64,000 nucleotides of DNA from Microbispora sp. NBC_01189. Lineage in GTDB: Bacteria > Actinomycetota > Actinomycetes > Streptosporangiales > Streptosporangiaceae. Numbering within the stretch: position 1 is the stretch's first letter; each line of letters starts with the position of its first letter. The translations under genes and the position numbers were made by a program. The stretch spans positions 131,501 through 195,500 of the forward strand of contig NZ_CP108581.1 in assembly GCF_036010665.1 (NCBI RefSeq), read 5' to 3'. The notes below the pieces were generated by a model. That model was given only the letters and a program-made list of their open reading frames with translations. It did not search any database and was not told the DNA's origin. This document shows positions 48,869 through 57,974 of the stretch, piece after piece.

Positions 48869-49975
48869 TCAGTGAACGAAGGACACCGCGATGCCGAGTC
48901 CGTCGAGCAGTCCGGTGCCGCTGTCGGTGAAGGTACGCCGCGGTGGCGTGTTTCCGTCGGCCAGCCGGTCGAAGGCCAGGACGCTGCCGGGGCTGTTGAA
49001 CGCGGCCGCTTTGGTGAGCACGTAGATGGTGCCGTCGACCTGGCTGCCGGCGATGCCGGTGACCACCGTTCCGGCCAGGCCGGTCGCCGGGCCGGAGATC
49101 ACGCGCACCGGGGCGGCGTCCCCGCTCGCATTGCCGGCGTACACGTTGACGCGGGTCTGCTGGCCCTGGCTGACGGCGACGTAGAGCCGGCCGGTGAAGG
49201 CGGAGTAGGCGACAGCGAGCTGGTCGCAGGTGCTGGAGCAGCTGCCCAGGCCGGTGTGCGGCCCGGCGATCACCCGTACCGGTGTGGCGCTGCCGGACGG
49301 GCCGCCGGCGAAGAACTCCACCGCGTTGCCGGTCGAACGCACCACTGCGGCGATCACGTGTCCGGACGTGTCCGTGGTCAGTACGCCCGGCCACGGGTGG
49401 AACGTCTCGTCCAGCGGGATCCGGCGCACCTCGGGCACCGTGTAGAGGTTCGCGGCCGTGCCCCTCGCACCCGGCGCCGCCACCGAGATCGCCGCCTCGG
49501 CCTGACCGGTCGTCACGTACGCGTACCCAGCGGTGTCCACGGCCACCGCCCGGGAGTCGGGCCCCGCGACGCGGAAGATCCGGCCTGGCGTCGTGGCGCC
49601 CGGTGAGTAGACGAAGGTGGTCGCGTTCGACAGGAAGCTCTGGGCGTACGCGTTCCCGCTGACGTCGAAGGCGATCCCCCACGGCCCCCAGTAGGTGTTC
49701 GGGACGCCCGGGTCGGCCAGTTGCCGTACCGGAGACACGGCACCCGTGCTGCCGGTCGGATAGGCTGTCACGGGACCGCGGACGTTCGCCACGTAGACCA
49801 GTTCCGGGCCTCCGGTGGGGTACGGCGTCGGACTGGCGGTGGGTGTCGGACTGGCGGCGAGTCCGGCCGCGGCCCTGGCCGTGGCGGAGCCGCCCGGCCA
49901 CCCCGCACCCGCCACGATCATGAGCGCGGCCGCGGCGCCGGCCACACCCCACCGCCTCGATGAAGTACTCAGCAT
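48869..49975 (-). CDS. Secreted beta-propeller-like hypothetical protein
   Basis: 368 residues. Signal peptide about 1-35 (ends ARAAA), a Thr/Pro linker, then NHL-like repeats (ELVYVANVRGPVTAYPTGS, WGIAFDVSGNAYA, RAVAVDTAGYAYVTT, LTTDTSGHVIAAV, RVNVYAGNASGDAAPVRVI), suggesting a six- or seven-bladed propeller. No catalytic signature. It could bind polymer or protein at the cell surface. The ATG with AGGA ten bases upstream is preferred over a longer start at 50023. Confidence 0.75.
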   Translation of the reverse strand: MLSTSSRRWGVAGAAAALMIVAGAGWPGGSATARAAAGLAASPTPTASPTPYPTGGPELVYVANVRGPVTAYPTGSTGAVSPVRQLADPGVPNTYWGPWGIAFDVSGNAYAQSFLSNATTFVYSPGATTPGRIFRVAGPDSRAVAVDTAGYAYVTTGQAEAAISVAAPGARGTAANLYTVPEVRRIPLDETFHPWPGVLTTDTSGHVIAAVVRSTGNAVEFFAGGPSGSATPVRVIAGPHTGLGSCSSTCDQLAVAYSAFTGRLYVAVSQGQQTRVNVYAGNASGDAAPVRVISGPATGLAGTVVTGIAGSQVDGTIYVLTKAAAFNSPGSVLAFDRLADGNTPPRRTFTDSGTGLLDGLGIAVSFVH

Positions 49976-50199
49976 GCGCACAACGTCCTGCCGCACCGGC
50001 CGTACGGCAACGGCGCGACACAAGTGGACGCACCCCCGGCCATAGAGGGATCGCCTTTATTCCCTCACGCTCCGTGATTCGATGCGGTAGCGGCTGACAA
50101 TCCCGCCTCCGCCCCCTTCACCATCGGCTCACTCCCGATGAATATTTCACCGATGACCTCCACCAGGTGACCGTCGGCTCGCTGTCCTTCTCCCGCCGG

Positions 50200-50838
50200 T
50201 CAGCCGTCACTGCTGAGCGCCAGCTCGGCACCTAGACCGATCATGATGGCGCCCGAGGCCCCACCCATGATCTCCAGGCGCCGCGCCGACCTTCCCAGCC
50301 AGGTCCGCGCGCTCCCCGCGAACAGCCCCCAGGAGACGTCAGAGATCAGAGCCACGCCGACGCAGATCATTCCGAGCACCAGCAACTGGAGCGGGATGTC
50401 GCCAGAGGCGGCGTCGACGAACTGCGGCAGGATCGCCGTGAAGATGAGCAGCCCCTTCGGGTTGCTGACGCCGACCAGGAAGCCGTCGCGGAAGATGCGG
50501 CCGGCGCCGGCCGGCGTGTGCCGCCCGCCGATAAACTCCCCGGCCAGGTCCCTGCGGTGCCGCCACGTCTGGACGCCCAGATAGACGAGATAGAGGGCGC
50601 CGGCGAACTTCACGAGTGAGAGGACGACCTGCGAGCGCTCCACGATGCTGCCCAGGCCGAGGGCGACCAGGACGAGCTGCACCATGAGCCCGGCCTCGTT
50701 GCCCAGCGCGGTGGGCAGGGCCGCCCGCCGCCCCAGCGCGACCCCCCGGCTCACCATGAACACGACGCTGGGCCCTGGCACCGCGATCAGCACCACGACG
50801 ACGGCCAGGAATGCCGCGAGGCGATCCACCCCGATCAT
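50200..50838 (-). CDS. LysE/RhtB-family amino-acid exporter
   Basis: 212 residues, six membrane segments. LysE hallmarks: IAVPGPSVVFMVSRGVALGRRAAL near the start, GALYLVYLGVQTWR, and FLVGVSNPKGLLIFTAILPQFV. Exports amino acids or homoserine lactone-type compounds by proton exchange. The ATG fits the family start; an in-frame GTG at 50892 is possible but adds no family sequence. Confidence 0.9.
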   Translation of the reverse strand: MIGVDRLAAFLAVVVVLIAVPGPSVVFMVSRGVALGRRAALPTALGNEAGLMVQLVLVALGLGSIVERSQVVLSLVKFAGALYLVYLGVQTWRHRRDLAGEFIGGRHTPAGAGRIFRDGFLVGVSNPKGLLIFTAILPQFVDAASGDIPLQLLVLGMICVGVALISDVSWGLFAGSARTWLGRSARRLEIMGGASGAIMIGLGAELALSSDG

Positions 50839-51693
50839 GGCTGCACCACGCGTCCCTCCGATTTCGTGTGTTTTCCCAGGCCCAAACCACAAAGAAGTAC
50901 CTGCGGTTCCTGATAGCTGTCAATGCACCGAGGACAGGCCGTACGCATAATCAGCGAATTCGCGCGGGCCGATGCCTTCGGCCGCGAACGTGGTGATTCT
51001 GGCGAAGGCACCGCCGCGACACCTGCTCCGCCGCCTAAGGACCTACCTTCATGCGCACGGCCACGTCACCTGATAGGACCAGTAACAGGGCGTGAACGAC
51101 GGTCAGCGCTGTCGGTGATGGCCGGGCGTGAACCTCGCACGGCAAGATTCTTCGGAAACTGGCGCAGGCTCATGCCGAACGGCGGATCTCGATCGGCGCC
51201 ACGATCGACGGTGGCGGTCAAGGAGACGGCCTGGCTCATGCCGTCAGCGTACGCCAGCACGCTTCGCCGGAGCCGCCAGTAGGGCCAAGCCGCCCCTCAT
51301 GATCTCCGGATTCTTCATCGACACAGAAGAAGCCGCTCCGCACACGCGAGAAACGGCATGTTCCGCGACAACGATCATTCGCGTCGACGGGCAGATTGTC
51401 GGCATGCGCAAGGACGATCACGTGCCTGCGGAGGTCGAGGCCCTCCTCCCTCGATCGCGATTCGCAGATCAGCGCCTCCAGGGACGAGCTGGTGGGCCGT
51501 GAGGGTGCCTGGACGGGTGGAGCCGAGGCTGTCCTCTGACAAGCGTTCCCATCACCCCGACGGTCGCGGGTACCACTCCATGCCCTGGCTCGGTGCCGTC
51601 ACTAAGATGCCGATCCCCGGATGGGAGGAAGGCGGCGACCGGATCTCCCACATCCTGCGTGGCATGGGAAAGGCCAACCCATGCCGGATCAGG
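50839..51693. other. Gene-poor stretch of 855 bases
   Basis: Several short overlapping frames exist but none has a recognisable family, good ribosome site and normal third-position GC bias together. It may be decayed accessory DNA beside the toxin-antitoxin pair. A leader for the LysE gene probably occupies 50839-50950. Confidence 0.5.
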
Positions 51694-51942
51694 TCAGCCG
51701 AGCCAGATGATTCGCACGACGTAGACCAGGCGCTGCTCCTCAATGACGAGATAGGTGGCGATCCCGCAGCCGCCGAAGACCTTCTTGCGCATGTTGCCTT
51801 CGGGCTTGTCCTCCTTGAAGGGGTCACCGGCCCACGGCGCGAGCTCCAGCATGGCGAGCAGCTCCATGTAGCGGGGCTGCGCCTCCGCCGGTAAGGCGTC
51901 GCGTTGGTGCTCGGCGAGAGGGTCGTGTTGAACCTCGTACAC
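51694..51942 (-). CDS. RelE/ParE-like toxin
   Basis: 82 residues, GTG start three bases after the antitoxin stop. The ParE/RelE-type layout is visible: basic middle PEGNMRKKVFGG and the C-terminal strand IATYLVIEEQRLVYVVRIIWLG. Related actinobacterial proteins are annotated as type II toxins acting as ribonucleases or gyrase poisons. Target unknown. Confidence 0.75.
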   Translation of the reverse strand: MYEVQHDPLAEHQRDALPAEAQPRYMELLAMLELAPWAGDPFKEDKPEGNMRKKVFGGCGIATYLVIEEQRLVYVVRIIWLG

Positions 51943-51945
51943 CGG

Positions 51946-52314
51946 CTACTCGCCGCGCTCGATCTGCTGACGCAGTCGGGCCTTGTATTCCTCGTCCACC
52001 CCTACGGCGTCAGGCGGGACCTCGCCGCACTCCAGGTACGCCATGGCCTGCTCGGCGGCGCGGATGGTGGCGGCGTACTCCTCGGGATCGGCCTTGAGGA
52101 CGGCGGTCGCCCACCAGCGTTCCTGGAAGGAGGTGATAGGGCCGATGTCGTAAGTGATCTTTGCCTGGTCCAGGGCCTGCCGGAACTGCTGGTCGAACAG
52201 GGCATGGTCACTGGGCGGCAGTGCGGCGCGGATGGCCCTGGGGCTGCGGTCGTGGGTGAGCGTCCGCCGAATCTCGACAGGCGTGGGATGCGGCTCGTGC
52301 GGTTGAGCGCTCAT
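51946..52314 (-). CDS. DUF6247-family antitoxin-like protein
   Basis: 122 residues. Block RAIRAALPPSDHALFDQQFRQ and the conserved Trp pair in ERWWATAVLKADPEEYAATI resemble DUF6247 proteins, usually encoded immediately before RelE/ParE-type toxins. Encoded first, as antitoxins are, with three bases between the two genes. Confidence 0.75.
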   Translation of the reverse strand: MSAQPHEPHPTPVEIRRTLTHDRSPRAIRAALPPSDHALFDQQFRQALDQAKITYDIGPITSFQERWWATAVLKADPEEYAATIRAAEQAMAYLECGEVPPDAVGVDEEYKARLRQQIERGE

Positions 52315-52456
52315 GGGCTGACCGTACCTCCGGGCTCGCGTTCGGCGCGGAGACCCTGGGACCTCGCAGGAGCCGGCGCTGCTCCCCGATCTCCCGTTCT
52401 CCCCCAGGACCACAACGGCCGCTCCTCCCAAGGGGAGGAACGGCCTGTGATCTGGG

Positions 52457-52528
52457 TGGGCGATACTGGGATCGAACCAGTGACCTCTTCGGTGTGAACG
52501 AAGCGCTCTCCCGCTGAGCTAATCGCCC
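52457..52528 (-). tRNA. tRNA-Val (anticodon CAC)
   Basis: 72 bases. Acceptor GGGCGAT/ATCGCCC, D-arm AGCTCAGCGGGAGAGC, anticodon stem CTTCG/CGAAG with loop TTCACAC, T-arm GGTTCGATCC. CCA is not encoded. Confidence 0.96.
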
Positions 52529-53007
52529 GGGATCGTCCGCGCCTCGCGGCGCCGACGGGGAAAACCATACCGCACCCGAGGGGGTGATGGCGAAGGGACG
52601 GGACGGCCGGGCCCCGGGCGGGCCGGATCGTCCCGCCTTCGTCAACACCTTCGAAAGGTTCCCCAGACCATCCCCAGCGTGGGGGTGTGGTGTCATAGCA
52701 TCGTGATGCTCCATGCTCGACCCATACGCACGACCTGAGATCAATCACCCGCAACGGCATCACCCGCGGGACCCCGCCGACACGCAAACCAGAGGTAAGG
52801 ACGAGCCTGTTGGTGATGTTTGCGCTGGTAGATGACCGAATGTCAAGCTGTGATGTGCGTTACAGAAGTGCCTGGAGGCGGAATCTTTCCTACGGGTCTC
52901 TTCGTTCGTCCTCGTAGCGCGAGCGTGCGGCGAGGCCCGGCATCAACAGTGAGACGCAGTGATAGCCCCTTGACAGGGGACCCGACGACGAAAAGGTTTG
53001 GCTGACG
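52529..53007. other. Intergenic region before ssgB and the tRNA-Val gene
   Basis: No supported gene in 479 bases. It should hold the tRNA-Val promoter and the ssgB promoter. A short hairpin CCCCT-TGAC-AGGGG lies at about 52965-52978, and AAAAGG precedes the ssgB ATG. Confidence 0.4.
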
Positions 53008-53424
53008 ATGAACAGCACCACCGTCTCTGCCGAGCTGGGCCTTCGGCTTGTGGTCCCCGACCGTACGACCGTCCCCCTGCTCGCCGGCCTGAGCTATACG
53101 GCTGAAGATCCGTACGCCATCCGGATGGCCTTCCATGTGGGGAATGACGAGCCGGTCGAGTGGATCTTCGCCCGCGAGCTGCTGACCGTGGGCATCGTGC
53201 GGCGCGTCGGAGACGGGGACGTCCAGGTGTGGCCGGCCCGGTCGGACGGTGAGCGCACGCTCAACATCAGCCTCACCTCGCCCTTCGGACAGGCCCTCTT
53301 CGAGGTGCCCCTGGCCCCCCTCACCGAGTTCCTGCACCGCACCTACGAGCTCGTCCCCGCCGGCCGTGAGACCGACTTCATGGACCTGGACGAGGAGCTC
53401 ACCAACATGCTCTGGAGCTCCTGA
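53008..53424 (+). CDS. ssgB: SsgA-family sporulation/cell-division regulator (SsgB-like)
   Basis: 138 residues, the length of SsgB. Conserved blocks: ELGLRLVVPDRTTVPLLAGL, YTAEDPYAIRMAFH, EWIFARELLTVGI, GDVQVWPARS and DLDEELTNML. SsgB is the archetypal member of the actinomycete-specific family and positions FtsZ during sporulation septation. Its presence implies a sporulating filamentous organism. Solitary gene. Confidence 0.93.
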   Translation: MNSTTVSAELGLRLVVPDRTTVPLLAGLSYTAEDPYAIRMAFHVGNDEPVEWIFARELLTVGIVRRVGDGDVQVWPARSDGERTLNISLTSPFGQALFEVPLAPLTEFLHRTYELVPAGRETDFMDLDEELTNMLWSS

Positions 53425-53515
53425 ACCACCCCCGGGGCACGCGAGGCCCCCTGACTCACCCCAACCGTTACCGAACCGGTCCGCACGGGCCGCGCGTACG
53501 ACATAGCGTCCATAC

Positions 53516-54931
53516 GTGGAGATCTACCGCGGGTTCCGGGGCACCGTACGGGCGTCGCGGCCGATGGCCGTGCTGGCCGCGTCCGTCCTCCTGCTCCTGG
53601 CGGCCGCCTGCACAGGCGGAGGCAGGCCCGGGCGGGCGGCTCCCTCCACGCTTCCCGGCCAGGACGAGATCCGCCACAGCCCCAACCTCACGGTGGTCGC
53701 GAACGTCCCCCTGACGGCGCCGTTCGACGGGCCGGAGGACTGGGGCACCGACATGGCCTTCCAGGGCCGGTACGCCTTCGTGGGCAACTACCGGGGCTTC
53801 ACGGTGCACGACATCGGCGATCCGGCGCATCCCAGGGTGGTCGCCCGGGTCGTGTGCCCCGGCGGGCAGAACGACATCTCCGTCTCCGGTGACCTGCTCT
53901 TCCTGTCCGTCGACCAGGCCCGTACGGACGACACCTGCGAGAGCGAGGCCGGCGACCCGTTCGCCGAGGACGAGTGGGAGGGCATCCGCGTCTTCGACAT
54001 CTCCGACAAGGCCCACCCCCGATACCTGAAGGCCGTACGCACCGAGTGCGGGTCGCACACGCACACGATCGTGCCGGGCCGGGACGCCCGCACGCTGTAC
54101 CTCTACGTCTCCTCTCCCGGCCCCGAGCCGGGTTCGGTCAACTGCCCGCCGCCGCACCAGAACATCTCGATCGTGAAGGTGCCCGTCGACGACCCCGGCA
54201 AGGCTCGGGTCGTGGCCACGCCCGAGCTGTTCGCAGGCCGCGAGCCCGGCGGCGGGGACGACGACCTCGCCGGCGGCTGCCACGACATCACGGCCTACCC
54301 GGAGAAGGGCCTCGCCGCCGGGGCCTGCTTCGGCGACGGCGTGCTGCTCGACATCTCCGACCCCGTACGCCCCAAGGTGCTCCAGACCGTACGGGACGAG
54401 GCGAACTTCTCCATCTGGCACTCGGCCACCTTCGACAACACGGGGACCAAGGTCGTCTTCAGCGACGAGATGGGCGGCGGCGCGGCCCCCACCTGCCTGT
54501 CCTCCGTGAGCCCCACCCGGGGCGCGGACGCGGTCTACACGCTGACGCCGGACCGCAGGCTCGTCCGCCGGGGCTACTTCAAGATCCCCCGGATGCAGGG
54601 CGCGAAGGAGAACTGCGTGGCCCACAACGGCGCGCTGGTGCCCGTGCCGGGCCGGGACGTGATGGTCCAGGCGTGGTATATGGGCGGCGTGTCGGTCTGG
54701 GACTTCACCGACGCCGCCCGGCCGAGGGAGATCGCCTACTTCGAGCGCGGCCCGCTGGCGCCGGACCTCCAGCTCGGCGGGTCGTGGTCGGCCTACTACT
54801 ACAACGGCTACGTCTACTCCAGCGACATCACCAAGGGGCTCGACGTCCTGCGCCTCGACGACCCGCTGACCGATCCCGCCAGGAAGGTACGGCTCACCGA
54901 GTTCAATGCCCAGAGCCAGCGGTCCTACTGA
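53516..54931 (+). CDS. LVIVD-repeat lipoprotein
   Basis: 471 residues; GTG start. Lipobox LLAAAC near residue 32 anchors it to the membrane. The body is an LVIVD beta-propeller (FTVHDIGDPAHPRVVARV, IRVFDISDKAHPRYLKAV, VLLDISDPVRPKVLQTV, VSVWDFTDAARPREIAYF) and conserved GGCHDITAYPEKGLAAGAC and CVAHNGALVPVPGRDVMVQA shared with the protein at 23884. Function unknown. Lacks the OmpL47 domains of the paralogue. Confidence 0.85.
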   Translation: MEIYRGFRGTVRASRPMAVLAASVLLLLAAACTGGGRPGRAAPSTLPGQDEIRHSPNLTVVANVPLTAPFDGPEDWGTDMAFQGRYAFVGNYRGFTVHDIGDPAHPRVVARVVCPGGQNDISVSGDLLFLSVDQARTDDTCESEAGDPFAEDEWEGIRVFDISDKAHPRYLKAVRTECGSHTHTIVPGRDARTLYLYVSSPGPEPGSVNCPPPHQNISIVKVPVDDPGKARVVATPELFAGREPGGGDDDLAGGCHDITAYPEKGLAAGACFGDGVLLDISDPVRPKVLQTVRDEANFSIWHSATFDNTGTKVVFSDEMGGGAAPTCLSSVSPTRGADAVYTLTPDRRLVRRGYFKIPRMQGAKENCVAHNGALVPVPGRDVMVQAWYMGGVSVWDFTDAARPREIAYFERGPLAPDLQLGGSWSAYYYNGYVYSSDITKGLDVLRLDDPLTDPARKVRLTEFNAQSQRSY

Positions 54932-54959
54932 CCGTCACGCCGCCCTGACCGTCACGCGG

Positions 54960-55790
54960 TCACGGGTCGAGGTCGCCCGCCGCGCGCTCGGCGAAGACCT
55001 TCATGGCCTCCAGCGTGACCGGCCCGGGCGCCTGCGGCAGCGCTCCGCCGTCCACGGCCCTGATCGGCTGGATGTCGCGGGTCGTGGAGGTGAGGAACGC
55101 CTCCTCCGCCTCCTGCAGCGCCGAGATCGGCAGATCGGCCTCCTCGCCGCCGCACCATTCGAGCGTGAGCGCGCGGGTGACCCCGGCCAGGCAGCCGGAG
55201 GCGAGCGTCGGCGTGACCAGGCGTCCGCCGATGACGGCGAAGATGTTGCTCCCGGTGCCCTCGCACAGGTTCCCGGCGAGGTTCTCGAAGATCGCCTCGG
55301 CGCCGCCGCGCTCCTTGGCGTACGCCAGGGCCTTGGCGTTGTCGCCGTACGACGTGCTCTTGACCCCGGCCAGCGCGCCGCGCTCGTTGCGGGGCCACGG
55401 CACGACGGTGACGTCGGCGGTGGCGGGGAACGGCGCCTGCTCGCCCGCGATGACGATCGCGTTCGTCCCGGCGGATCCGCGGTCGGAGCCGAGCGGTCCC
55501 GGCCCGCTGGTGTAGGTGATCCTGATCCGGGCCAGCGCCCACTTCGGCGCGGCCGCGAGGACGCGGCGCACCCCGTCGGCGATCGCGGTCAGGTCGGGCT
55601 CGGGCAGGTCCATCCGCTTGGCCGACAGCGCGAGCCGGTCGAGGTGCCGGGTGAGCGCGAAGGACTCGCCGTTCACCGCCTTGATCGTCTCGAACACGCC
55701 GTCGCCGACCATCAGCCCGTGGTCGAAGACCGAGACCACGGCCTTGTCGGGCTCGTACAGGTCCCCGTTCACCCAGATCGGTACAGCCAT
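54960..55790 (-). CDS. pabC: Aminodeoxychorismate lyase-type class IV PLP enzyme
   Basis: 276 residues. Class IV aminotransferase fold with GDGVFETIKA near residue 30, the PLP-Lys in GVKSTSYGDNAKAL, NLAGNLCEGTGSNIF and the C-terminal EEAFLTSTTRDIQPI. PabC converts aminodeoxychorismate to p-aminobenzoate and pyruvate for folate. GGAG nine bases before ATG 55790; an ATG at 55829 overlapping pabB is the alternative. Follows pabB in one operon. Confidence 0.88.
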   Translation of the reverse strand: MAVPIWVNGDLYEPDKAVVSVFDHGLMVGDGVFETIKAVNGESFALTRHLDRLALSAKRMDLPEPDLTAIADGVRRVLAAAPKWALARIRITYTSGPGPLGSDRGSAGTNAIVIAGEQAPFPATADVTVVPWPRNERGALAGVKSTSYGDNAKALAYAKERGGAEAIFENLAGNLCEGTGSNIFAVIGGRLVTPTLASGCLAGVTRALTLEWCGGEEADLPISALQEAEEAFLTSTTRDIQPIRAVDGGALPQAPGPVTLEAMKVFAERAAGDLDP

Positions 55791-55809
55791 CTCCCCGCTC
55801 CGTTCGTTC

Positions 55810-56820
55810 CTATCCGCTGTCGCCGTCATCCGAGGCGAGTCCGATGAGCCGTGCGGCCTTCAGCTCCGTCTCGTGCCATTCCCGCCGTGGGTCGGAGCCC
55901 CAGGTGATGCCCGCCCCCGTGCCGAACCGGATCGTCTCGTGGTCCGCCCAGAAGGTGCGGATGCCGACCGCCAGCGCCCCCTCGCGCCGGTCGGCGTCGA
56001 CCCAGCCCACGGCCCCACAGTACGGCCCCCGGGGCTCTGGTTCGAGCTCAGCGATGATCCGCAGGGCGGAGGACTTCGGCGCGCCGGTCACCGAGCCGGG
56101 CGGGAAGGTCGCGGCGAACAGGTCGGGCCAGCCGGCGCCGCCGGTCAGCCGCGCCCGCACCGTGGAGACCAGGTGGACGAGCCCGGGATGCTCCTCGACC
56201 GCGTACAGCGAGGGCACGGTCACAGAGCCTACCTCGGCCACCCGGCCGAGGTCGTTGCGGACCAGGTCCACGATCATGAGGTTCTCGGCGTAGTCCTTGT
56301 CGAGCAGGTCGTCCGCCGTCACCCCGGTCCCCTTGATCGGCCGGGACTCGATCACCGTGCCGCGCCGGGACAGGTAGAGCTCCGGCGAGGCCGAGACCAC
56401 CGTGAGGCCCGGCACGTCGACCACCGCCGCGTAGGGCGCGGGGTTGCCCTCGGCCAGCCGTACGGCGAGAGCCAGGGGGTCGGCGCCCGGGACGGGCAGC
56501 GGCGCGGACAGGACGCGGCACAGGTTGGCCTGGTAGACCTCCCCGCGCTCGATGTGGTCCCTGATCCGCCGCACGCCGCGCTCGTAGCCCTCCCGGTCGA
56601 GCGAGGTGGTCCAGGCGTCGCGGGCGGGGCCGCGCCAGGGCCGGTCCGGCGCCGGGAGCGGGGCGGGCCGCACGGAGTCGAACCGCGCGCAGACGACCTT
56701 CCCCTCGTACGACACCACCACCGCCCACCAGCCGGAGCCGTCGAGGGCGGCCAGGTCGGTGGTCACCTCACGCAGGCCGGTGGCGAGGCGTCCCCCGATA
56801 TAGGCGAAGGGGTCGTGCAC
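55810..56820 (-). CDS. pabB: Aminodeoxychorismate synthase component I (chorismate-binding)
   Basis: 336 residues. Chorismate-binding domain blocks: GEVYQANLCRVL, SASPELYLSR, ESRPIKGT, ENLMIVDLVRNDLGRV, FPPGSVTGAPK, YCGAVGWVDADR and GAGITWGSDP. GTG start after GGAGAC. Short for the family because the N-terminal beta-sheet domain is reduced. Makes aminodeoxychorismate with a glutamine amidotransferase that is not encoded in the window. Confidence 0.92.
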   Translation of the reverse strand: MHDPFAYIGGRLATGLREVTTDLAALDGSGWWAVVVSYEGKVVCARFDSVRPAPLPAPDRPWRGPARDAWTTSLDREGYERGVRRIRDHIERGEVYQANLCRVLSAPLPVPGADPLALAVRLAEGNPAPYAAVVDVPGLTVVSASPELYLSRRGTVIESRPIKGTGVTADDLLDKDYAENLMIVDLVRNDLGRVAEVGSVTVPSLYAVEEHPGLVHLVSTVRARLTGGAGWPDLFAATFPPGSVTGAPKSSALRIIAELEPEPRGPYCGAVGWVDADRREGALAVGIRTFWADHETIRFGTGAGITWGSDPRREWHETELKAARLIGLASDDGDSG

Positions 56821-56864
56821 GTCTCCATTGTCGCAATCCCCCGCCCCGCCCCTCCACGGGTCCG

Positions 56865-57773
56865 TCAGGAGCGTCCCGCCGCCGGGAGGCCGGCGCCGGC
56901 GCCCAGCAGGCCGAGCAGCGCGGACGCGGCGGGCAGGGCCGCGGTGCGCGGCAGGGCCGCGTAGACCGTCCGCCGGGGGGCGAGCTCGCCGAGCGAGCAC
57001 AGCGCCACGTCGGGCCGTACGGCGGGCGCGGCCATGGCCGGGACGAGCGTCACCCCGAGCCCGGCCGCCACGTAGCCGAGCTTGCCGGTCCACTCCGCGA
57101 TCCGCAGGTCGATTCTCGGCGCGAAGCCCGCCCGGGCGCAGGCGGCGCCGAGCATGGTCACCGTGCCGGGAGGGGCGCCCTCGATCCAGCTCTCGTCGCG
57201 CAGGTCGCGCAGGTCGACCCTGGCCCGGCCGGCCAGCGGGTGGCCGCCGGGGAGGGCGACGAGCAGTTCGTCCTCCATCAGGCGGGTGACCTCGACCTCC
57301 GGCCCGGCCCCCAGGCCGGAGGGGTGGTCGCTGACCACCGCGATGTCGATCTCGGCGCGGCCCAGGCCGTCCATGAGGTGGGTGCTGAGGCCCTCCACCA
57401 TGCTGACGGCGACCTCCGGCCGGGCCGCGCGCAGTTCCCGCAGCGCGGCGGGCACCAGCACGGCGTTCGCGGTGGCGAAGGCCCCGACGCGCAGCCGCCC
57501 GCCGGTGCCCTGGTGGATCGCGGCGAGCTCCTCCCCCGCCCGGCCGAGCCGTTCGAGCACCTCACGGGCGTAGCGGTGCAGTGTCCGGCCCGCGGGCGTC
57601 AGCCGTACCCCCCGGGGCAGCCGCGCGAACAGCGGGCCGCCCGCCTGGGCCTCCAGGGTCGCGATGCGCCGGGACACGGCTGACTGGGTGTAGTTGAGCT
57701 GCAGGGCGGCCGCGGTGAACGACCCGGTGCGGGCCACGACGTCGAGCAGCACAAGCGCGTCGGTGTCGAACAT
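56865..57773 (-). CDS. LysR-family transcriptional regulator
   Basis: 302 residues. N-terminal winged helix (LLDVVARTGSFTAAALQLNYTQSAVSRRIATLE) and a periplasmic-binding-like effector domain. The upstream spacer carries GCCATGCAACCT ... AGGTATGGC (57820-57850), a plausible LysR box. The gene lies between pabB and hutH on the same strand; its target is not evident. Confidence 0.92.
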   Translation of the reverse strand: MFDTDALVLLDVVARTGSFTAAALQLNYTQSAVSRRIATLEAQAGGPLFARLPRGVRLTPAGRTLHRYAREVLERLGRAGEELAAIHQGTGGRLRVGAFATANAVLVPAALRELRAARPEVAVSMVEGLSTHLMDGLGRAEIDIAVVSDHPSGLGAGPEVEVTRLMEDELLVALPGGHPLAGRARVDLRDLRDESWIEGAPPGTVTMLGAACARAGFAPRIDLRIAEWTGKLGYVAAGLGVTLVPAMAAPAVRPDVALCSLGELAPRRTVYAALPRTAALPAASALLGLLGAGAGLPAAGRS

Positions 57774-57914
57774 GCTCCATCCGTGCTGGGCGGTCCGTGG
57801 GGGGAATGAATGCCATGCAACCTACTTGCCGCAGGTATGGCTTCTTGCTCCCGGGTCCCTCTTCGGGCGGACGGCGTCCGCCGCGGGCCGGCTCCCGGAT
57901 CGCGGAGAGCGGGC

Positions 57915-57974
57915 CGTCAGGCGAGCAGGCGTCAGGCGAGCGGGCGTCAGGCGAGCGGGCGTCAGGCGAGCAGG
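57915..57974. repeat. 15-base tandem repeat, four copies, across the hutH stop codon
   Basis: CGTCAGGCGAGC(A/G)GG four times. Each unit, read on the minus strand, ends in an in-frame TGA, so the last five codons of hutH and its stop are repeated downstream. Confidence 0.9.

Noticed and set aside
50923-51282. 119-aa plus-strand ORF as a gene
   Set aside because: No family, poor ribosome site, Arg/Ser-rich composition typical of random frames in GC-rich DNA.
57915-57974. CRISPR-like array
   Set aside because: Units of 15 bases are contiguous with no spacers and overlap a coding end, so this is a simple tandem repeat.
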